Assembly: GCA_041612095.1 (NCBI GenBank)
Contig: JBFJJW010000104.1
Location: 1 to 11,408, forward strand
Direction: 5' to 3'
Source of the DNA: Solimonas sp041612095
GTDB taxonomy: Bacteria > Pseudomonadota > Gammaproteobacteria > Nevskiales > Nevskiaceae
DNA: 11,408 nucleotides
In this document: one piece after another, positions 6,381 to 11,408 of the stretch
Layout of the letters: each line of letters begins with the position of its first letter
How positions within the stretch are numbered: the stretch's first letter is position 1
The notes under the pieces: generated by a model
What the model saw: the letters and a program-made list of their open reading frames with translations, nothing else
Told to the model about the DNA's origin: nothing
The model's database searches: none
Made by a program: the position numbers and the translations under genes

Positions 6381-6857
6381 CTAGATGTAGAGAACCTTGA
6401 CGATCTCGAACTCGCGCACCCCTTGAGGTGCCTCGACCTGAGCGATGTCGCCTTCGGAGCGTCCGATCAAGGCCCGCGCGATGGGCGAGTTCAGCGAAAT
6501 CAGCCCTTCCTTGGCATCCGCTTCATCCTCGCCCACGATCTGATAGCGAAACTCCTCGCCAGTATCGGCATCGGCCAACTCCACGGTGACGCCGAATATC
6601 ACCCGGCCCCCGCCGGCCATCTGGGTGACATCAATCACCTGCGCAGAGCCCAGCTTGGACTCAATCTCCTGAATCCTGCCCTCATTGAATCCGTGCTGCT
6701 CGCGGGCCGCATGAAACTCGGCGTTTTCCTTCAGATCGCCCTGCTTGCGCGCCTCGTCGATCGCCGCAATGATCTGCGGGCGCAGCTCACTTTTGCGGTG
6801 CTTGAGTTCTTCACGCAGCCGTTCGGCGCCGCGTGCAGTCATTGGGGTTTTGCTCAT
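6381..6857 (-). CDS. greA: Transcription elongation factor GreA
   Basis: GreA enters the secondary channel of RNA polymerase and stimulates cleavage of backtracked RNA, releasing stalled complexes. The 158-residue product equals E. coli GreA in length. The N-terminal antiparallel coiled coil (about 8-75) holds the acidic tip residues Asp41 and Glu44 in the GDLKENAE motif. The C-terminal FKBP-like domain includes GRVIFG (84-89) and LISLNSPIARALIG (119-132). The ATG at 6857 is chosen because MSKTPMTARG lines up with E. coli MQAIPMTLRG; the frame stays open 26 codons further upstream, but that stretch is leader. No strong Shine-Dalgarno is visible. The 132-nt gap from carB contains a candidate promoter and a terminator-like hairpin, so expression may be attenuated. 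Confidence 0.96.
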   Translation of the reverse strand: MSKTPMTARGAERLREELKHRKSELRPQIIAAIDEARKQGDLKENAEFHAAREQHGFNEGRIQEIESKLGSAQVIDVTQMAGGGRVIFGVTVELADADTGEEFRYQIVGEDEADAKEGLISLNSPIARALIGRSEGDIAQVEAPQGVREFEIVKVLYI

Positions 6858-6870
6858 AACGTTTTCAGAC

Positions 6871-6906
6871 AAAAGGGCGCTGACCGTCTGCAGTGACGGC
6901 TTGCGC
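6871..6906 (-). promoter_or_regulatory. Attenuator-like hairpin in the greA leader
   Basis: On the minus strand GCGC pairs with GCGC around a 2x2 internal loop (AA/CA), followed by a G-U pair and the 5-bp stem CCGTC/GACGG with loop ACTGCA. CC and TTTT follow, and the greA ATG is 13 nt further on. The shape resembles an intrinsic terminator in the untranslated leader, comparable in position to the one that yields GraL RNA in E. coli. The T run is short, so termination would be partial at most. Confidence 0.4.
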
Positions 6907-6925
6907 GTGGATGGGAGCGGTGGAA

Positions 6926-6934
6926 AAGATACCA
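6926..6934 (-). promoter_or_regulatory. Candidate extended -10 promoter of greA
   Basis: On the minus strand TGG directly precedes TATCTT (4 of 6 matches to TATAAT), fitting an extended -10 element (TGn-TATnnT). The -35 region is poor. A start near 6919 would place the leader hairpin about 13 nt into the transcript. Weak prediction by eye. Confidence 0.3.
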
Positions 6935-6989
6935 CTGCCAGACGAGGTTGGGCAGGGCCAGGCCGCCCCTACTCGTCGGGCCGGTCCGG

Positions 6990-9900
6990 TCAATGCAGTT
7001 GGGCGTGCAGGTGCTGCAGACTGTTGACGTCGAGCTGATCCAGGTGATCCATCGCTATCGCGGCGGCAAGCGCACCGGCAATCGTCGTGAAATAACAGAC
7101 CTTGTGCTGGATTGCCGCGCCGCGTATCGAGCGTGACTCCTCGATCGACTTCTTGCCTTCAGTGGTGTTGGCAATGAACTGAATCTCACCGTTCTTGATC
7201 ATGTCCACGCAATGCGGCCGACCTTCCTTGACCTTGTTGACGCCTTCACAGTCGATGCCAGCCTTCTTGATGGCCGCCGCCGTACCGTGAGTCGCAAACA
7301 CCTTGAACCCCTTGGCAGAAAGGATTCGCGCCAGTTCCACGGCCTTCTTCTTGTCCTGATCGCGGACCGAAATGAACGCCTGGCCCTCCCGAGGGATATT
7401 CATCCCGGCGGCCAGAATGGACTTGTGAAAGGCTTCGCCAAAGTGCTTGCCGGTACCCATGACCTCGCCGGTCGAACGCATCTCGGGGCCAAGCAAGGGA
7501 TCCACGCTCGGGAACTTGTTGAACGGAAAAACCGATTCCTTCACCGAGAAATACGGCGGCAGAATCTCCTTCAGCACTCCCTGGGACTTCAGCGATTGAC
7601 CCGCCATTGCGCGCGCGGCGATCTTGGCCAGCGGGCGCCCGGTCGCCTTGGATACAAATGGGCTGGTGCGAGACGCACGCGGATTGACCTCCAGCAGGTA
7701 AACGCGCCCATCCTGAACCGCAAACTGGGTATTCATCAGGCCGACTACATTCAGCGCCTTGGCCAGCTTGACGATCTGGCTGCGGATTTCGTCCTGCACC
7801 TTCCTGGAGAGTGAGTAGGCCGGCAACGAGCACGCCGAATCACCGGAATGCACCCCGGCTTCCTCTATATGCTCCATGATGCCGCCGATGACCACATCCT
7901 GACCGTCGGCCAGCGCATCGACGTCCACCTCGATCGCGTTGTTGAGGAAGCGGTCCAGCAACACCGGCGAATCGTTCGAGACAGTTACCGCTTCGCGCAT
8001 GTAGCGCATCAGGTCCTCGTCATCGAAGACGATTTCCATCGCACGGCCTCCCAGTACATAGCTGGGCCTAACCACCAGCGGATAGCCGACCTTCTTGGCC
8101 ACCGCCAACGCTTGCTTGACCGAAGTAGCGGTACCGTTGGGGGGCTGCAGCAAGCCGATCTTTTCCACCAGCTTCTGGAAGCGCTCGCGATCTTCGGCCA
8201 GATCAATGGCATCTGGCGTGGTGCCGATGATCGGCGCGCCGGCGGCCTCCAGCTGACGCGCGAGCTTGAGCGGCGTCTGACCACCAAACTGCACGATCAC
8301 GCCCTTGGGCTTCTCGAGGTCAATGATCTCCATGACGTCCTCAAACGTCAGCGGCTCGAAGTAAAGGCGGTCGGATGTGTCGTAATCCGTCGAGACAGTC
8401 TCGGGATTGCAGTTGACCATGATGGTCTCAAAGCCATCCTCGCGCAGTGCCAAGGCGGCGTGTACACAGCAGTAATCGAACTCGATGCCCTGTCCGATGC
8501 GATTGGGGCCGCCGCCCAGAATCATGATCTTGTCGCGGGAGGTCGGCTGCGCTTCGCACTCCTCATCATAGGAGGAGTAGAGATAGGCGGTTGAGGTCGG
8601 AAACTCGGCAGCGCAGGTATCCACGCGCTTGTACACGGGACGCACACCTAACTTGTGACGCGCCTTGCGCACCGAGTCCTCCTTGACTGCCAGCAGCTTG
8701 GCCAGTCGACGATCGGAGAAGCCCATCCGCTTGTAGCGGCGCAGGTCCGCGGCCTCCAGCTTGCTCAGCTTGTGCGCGGCAATCTCTCCCTCTACCGCGA
8801 TCAACTCTTCAATCTGTTCCAGAAACCAGGGGTCAATCCGGCTCAGGCGGTACACTTCGGCAAGGCTCATGCCGGCACGAAAGGCGTCGCCGACGAACCA
8901 TAGCCGCGACCCGCGCGGAATCGCCAACTCGGTGCGAATCTGGGTAAGCGCTTCCGCGCTGTAGCCAGCCTTGTCGGGGGCAAGCTGAGGGTCGAACCCA
9001 TCCGAGCCCACCTCCAGTCCACGCATTGCCTTCAGCAGCGACTCCTGGAAGTTGCGACCAATCGCCATGACTTCGCCGACAGACTTCATCTGCGTCGTCA
9101 GGCGCGAGTCGGCCTGCGGGAACTTCTCGAAGGTGAATCGCGGGATCTTGGTGACAACGTAATCAATCGTCGGCTCGAACGAAGCGGGTGTCGCGCCGCC
9201 GGTGATGTCGTTCTGCAGCTCGTCCAGGGTGTAGCCGACAGCCAGCTTGGCCGCGATCTTGGCGATCGGGAAACCCGTCGCCTTCGATGCCAATGCAGAC
9301 GAGCGCGAAACGCGGGGGTTCATTTCGATCACGATCATGCGGCCGTCTGCCGGATTGATCGCGAACTGCACGTTGGAGCCGCCAGTTTCGACGCCGATCT
9401 TGCGCAACACCGCGATACTCGCGTTGCGCATGATCTGGTATTCCTTGTCGGTCAGTGTCTGCGCTGGCGCGACCGTGATCGAATCACCGGTGTGCACGCC
9501 CATCGCGTCAAAGTTCTCGATCGCGCAGATGATGATGCAGTTGTCCTTGCGGTCACGCACCACCTCCATCTCGAATTCCTTCCAGCCCAGCAAGGACTCT
9601 TCGATCAGCACCTCGGTGGTCGGGGAAAGATCCAGGCCGCGTCCGACAATCTCTTCAAACTCTTCGACGTTGTAGGCGACGCCGCCGCCGGTACCACCCA
9701 GCGTAAAACTGGGCCTGATGATGACCGGGAACCCGATGCCGGACTGGATGGCGCGCGCCTCGTCCATCGTATGCGCCACGCCCGATCGCGCCGAACCCAG
9801 CCCGATCTCGGTCATCGCATCGCGGAACTTGAGACGGTCCTCGGCGAGGTCAATCGCATGGGCATTCGCCCCGATCATCTGCACGCCGTACTTCTGCAGC

Positions 9901-10220
9901 ACGCCGTGCTTCTCCAGGTCAAGCGCGCAGTTCAGTGCAGTCTGCCCGCCCATGGTTGGCAACAGCGCGTCCGGGCGTTCCTTGTCGATGATCTTCTTGA
10001 CCGCCTGCCAGCGGATTGGCTCGATATAGGTCGCATCCGCCATCTCAGGATCGGTCATGATCGTGGCCGGATTGCTGTTGACCAGAATGACCCGATAGCC
10101 TTCCTGCCGCAGTGCCTTGCAAGCTTGCGCGCCGGAGTAGTCGAACTCGCAGGCCTGCCCGATGACGATCGGGCCCGCGCCGATGATCAGAATGCTCTTA
10201 ATGTCTTCGCGTTTTGGCAT
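6990..10220 (-). CDS. carB: Carbamoyl-phosphate synthetase large subunit
   Basis: CarB makes carbamoyl phosphate from bicarbonate, two ATP and ammonia channelled from CarA, feeding pyrimidine and arginine synthesis. The 1076-residue product (E. coli 1073) holds two homologous ATP-grasp halves. The first phosphorylates bicarbonate (about 1-400, with GAGPIVIGQ at 14-22 and EMNPRVSRSSAL at 299-310). An oligomerisation region follows (about 400-550). The second half phosphorylates carbamate (about 560-935, GGGPNRIGQG at 569-578, EVNPRASR at 844-851). The C-terminal allosteric domain keeps residues equivalent to the E. coli UMP and IMP sites (Thr977, Thr980, Lys996, Asn1018, Thr1020, Thr1045) and the ornithine site (Glu786, Asp794, Glu895), so UMP inhibition and ornithine activation are likely kept. 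The ATG is 11 nt after the carA stop, and the ribosome site is weak, suggesting coupling. Confidence 0.98.
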   Translation of the reverse strand: MPKREDIKSILIIGAGPIVIGQACEFDYSGAQACKALRQEGYRVILVNSNPATIMTDPEMADATYIEPIRWQAVKKIIDKERPDALLPTMGGQTALNCALDLEKHGVLQKYGVQMIGANAHAIDLAEDRLKFRDAMTEIGLGSARSGVAHTMDEARAIQSGIGFPVIIRPSFTLGGTGGGVAYNVEEFEEIVGRGLDLSPTTEVLIEESLLGWKEFEMEVVRDRKDNCIIICAIENFDAMGVHTGDSITVAPAQTLTDKEYQIMRNASIAVLRKIGVETGGSNVQFAINPADGRMIVIEMNPRVSRSSALASKATGFPIAKIAAKLAVGYTLDELQNDITGGATPASFEPTIDYVVTKIPRFTFEKFPQADSRLTTQMKSVGEVMAIGRNFQESLLKAMRGLEVGSDGFDPQLAPDKAGYSAEALTQIRTELAIPRGSRLWFVGDAFRAGMSLAEVYRLSRIDPWFLEQIEELIAVEGEIAAHKLSKLEAADLRRYKRMGFSDRRLAKLLAVKEDSVRKARHKLGVRPVYKRVDTCAAEFPTSTAYLYSSYDEECEAQPTSRDKIMILGGGPNRIGQGIEFDYCCVHAALALREDGFETIMVNCNPETVSTDYDTSDRLYFEPLTFEDVMEIIDLEKPKGVIVQFGGQTPLKLARQLEAAGAPIIGTTPDAIDLAEDRERFQKLVEKIGLLQPPNGTATSVKQALAVAKKVGYPLVVRPSYVLGGRAMEIVFDDEDLMRYMREAVTVSNDSPVLLDRFLNNAIEVDVDALADGQDVVIGGIMEHIEEAGVHSGDSACSLPAYSLSRKVQDEIRSQIVKLAKALNVVGLMNTQFAVQDGRVYLLEVNPRASRTSPFVSKATGRPLAKIAARAMAGQSLKSQGVLKEILPPYFSVKESVFPFNKFPSVDPLLGPEMRSTGEVMGTGKHFGEAFHKSILAAGMNIPREGQAFISVRDQDKKKAVELARILSAKGFKVFATHGTAAAIKKAGIDCEGVNKVKEGRPHCVDMIKNGEIQFIANTTEGKKSIEESRSIRGAAIQHKVCYFTTIAGALAAAIAMDHLDQLDVNSLQHLHAQLH

Positions 10221-10231
10221 GTTCGTGGAGC

Positions 10232-11362
10232 TCAGGAAGCCATCATCTGGACGAAGCGGTCGAACAGTTCGCCGACATCGTGTGGACCAGGACTGGCCTC
10301 TGGGTGGCCCTGGAAGCTGAAGGCCGGCGCATCGGTGACACGAATTCCCTGATTCGACCCGTCAAACAGCGAGCGATGGGTTACCACCACGTTCGCGGGT
10401 AGCGAGTGCTCGTCCACGGCAAAGCCGTGATTCTGGCTGGTGATCATCACGCGACCGGACTCCAGATCCTGAACCGGGTGATTGGCGCCATGGTGACCAA
10501 ACTTCATCTTCAGCGTCTGTGCGCCGACGGCCAGGCCCAAAATCTGATGGCCGAGACAGATGCCGAACAGGGGCGTCTTCCTCTTGATGAACTCGCGTGC
10601 CGCCTTGATTGCGTAATCGCAAGGCTCCGGATCGCCGGGACCGTTGGAGAGCATCACCCCGTCAGGCTTGAGCTTCAGCGCGTCGATCGCGCTGGTCTTT
10701 GCCGGGACCACGGTTACCCGGCACCCCCGGTCTACCAGCATGCGCAGGATATTGCGCTTGACGCCGAAGTCGTAGACGACGACATGGTGCTGCCCGTCGG
10801 CGCGCTCAGGTTCGGCGTTCGTGGTCAATTCCCAAGAACCGCGTGTCCAGCGGTAGGTCTCAGGGGTCGTCACCACCTTGGCCAAATCCATTCCCTTGAG
10901 CCCGGCAAACCCACGGGCCGCATCCAGCGCCTTCTTCTCGGAGATACGCGCGCCGGCGACGATACAGCCACTTTGTGCGCCGGTATCCCGCAGCAGCCGG
11001 GTCAGACGCCGCGTATCGACACCGGCGATGGCCACGACCTTGTTGGCCTTCAGATAAGCGCGAAAGTCCTGAGTAGAGCGAAAATTGCTATGCGGCCGTG
11101 GAACCTCCCGCAGCACCAGACCGGCGATATTCACGCGATCCGACTCGGCATCCTCCGGGTTGGTACCTACATTCCCAACATGGGGATAGGTCAGGGTGAC
11201 GATCTGCTCGCGGTACGAGGGATCGGTCATGATCTCCTGATAGCCGGTCATCGCGGTGTTGAACACCACCTCGCCGACCGTCTGCCCATCAACGCCGATA
11301 GAAACGCCCTTGAAGATGGAGCCGTCAGCGAGTGCAAGCAAAGCCGGTTTAAAGTCGGTCAT
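10232..11362 (-). CDS. carA: Carbamoyl-phosphate synthetase small subunit (glutaminase)
   Basis: CarA hydrolyses glutamine and passes ammonia through a tunnel to CarB. The 376-residue product has an N-terminal CarA-specific domain (about 1-150, with FNTAMTGYQE at 34-43) and a class I glutamine amidotransferase domain (about 190-375). The catalytic triad is Cys269 in GICLGHQ (267-273), His353 and Glu355 in QGHPEASPGP, at the same numbers as in E. coli. SNGPGDP (239-245) is the conserved glutaminase loop. The start is ATG with no strong Shine-Dalgarno. Only 46 nt of leader lie in the window, with no convincing promoter, arginine box or pyrimidine attenuator. carB follows after 11 nt; the two form one operon. 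Confidence 0.98.
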   Translation of the reverse strand: MTDFKPALLALADGSIFKGVSIGVDGQTVGEVVFNTAMTGYQEIMTDPSYREQIVTLTYPHVGNVGTNPEDAESDRVNIAGLVLREVPRPHSNFRSTQDFRAYLKANKVVAIAGVDTRRLTRLLRDTGAQSGCIVAGARISEKKALDAARGFAGLKGMDLAKVVTTPETYRWTRGSWELTTNAEPERADGQHHVVVYDFGVKRNILRMLVDRGCRVTVVPAKTSAIDALKLKPDGVMLSNGPGDPEPCDYAIKAAREFIKRKTPLFGICLGHQILGLAVGAQTLKMKFGHHGANHPVQDLESGRVMITSQNHGFAVDEHSLPANVVVTHRSLFDGSNQGIRVTDAPAFSFQGHPEASPGPHDVGELFDRFVQMMAS

Positions 11363-11408
11363 TCGGCGGTTCTAATCCAGTGAGCGGACACCAAAACGGG
11401 GGCGCGAT

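Noticed and set aside
6858..6935. 26-codon N-terminal extension of greA
   Set aside because: GreA proteins start 5 residues before the conserved MT-RGAE motif; the extension covers the leader hairpin and candidate promoter.
7246..7833. Minus-strand open frame (195 codons) in a second frame inside carB
   Set aside because: CarB is continuous and full length in its own frame here; the alternative frame has low-complexity Gly, Gln and Arg content.
9492..10352. Plus-strand open frame (286 codons) across the carA-carB junction
   Set aside because: Antisense shadow of carB and the end of carA, with no domain and no promoter or ribosome site evidence.
10406..11383. Plus-strand open frame (325 codons) opposite carA
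   Set aside because: Covers carA almost exactly in the complementary frame; the CarA triad and length leave no doubt which strand codes.
11363..11408. Possible carA promoter or attenuator in the partial leader
   Set aside because: Only 46 bases are visible, with no convincing -10/-35 pair, T run or arginine box; the control region probably lies outside the window.

Overview
This window holds a conserved housekeeping gene cluster from a gammaproteobacterium. All eleven genes lie on the minus strand, so transcription runs from right to left: carA, carB, greA, rlmE, ftsH, folP, glmM, tpiA, secG, tRNA-Leu(GAG), tRNA-fMet. The order matches the nusA/secG/ftsH/greA/carAB neighbourhood of Escherichia coli and Pseudomonas. 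The protein sequences are of proteobacterial type: FtsH, CarA, CarB, GreA and FolP keep E. coli key residues at the same or nearly the same positions. The DNA is GC-rich, and long antisense open frames lie opposite almost every gene, as expected of GC-rich coding sequence. I cannot place the organism below class level with confidence.

Layout. Positions 11362-6990 hold the two subunits of carbamoyl-phosphate synthetase, 11 nt apart. A 132-nt gap follows, with a possible promoter and a terminator-like hairpin, and leads into greA. Then come rlmE (27 nt gap) and ftsH (63 nt gap). A 13-bp perfect hairpin stands immediately after the ftsH stop. Next is the tight run folP-glmM-tpiA-secG, with an 11-nt overlap and gaps of 24 and 7 nt. 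The left end carries two tRNA genes, each with its own sigma70-type promoter and intrinsic terminator. Every gap between genes is shorter than 150 nt. The 46 bases right of carA are only its immediate leader and show no clear promoter.

How the genes work together. The cluster joins separate core functions: carbamoyl phosphate for arginine and pyrimidines (CarAB), transcript-cleavage rescue of RNA polymerase (GreA), 23S rRNA 2'-O-methylation (RlmE), membrane proteolysis (FtsH), folate (FolP), UDP-GlcNAc precursor supply (GlmM), glycolysis (TpiA), the Sec translocon (SecG) and translation (tRNAs). FtsH and GlmM both bear on envelope biogenesis.

I see no mobile element, CRISPR array, defence system or unknown gene, and I do not think a new system is present. 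The points worth checking are small: an unusual U1-U72 pair in the initiator tRNA, a GraL-like hairpin in the greA leader, a hairpin core that recurs at two gene ends, TTG starts for ftsH and glmM, and a stable-RNA promoter that begins in the secG stop codon.
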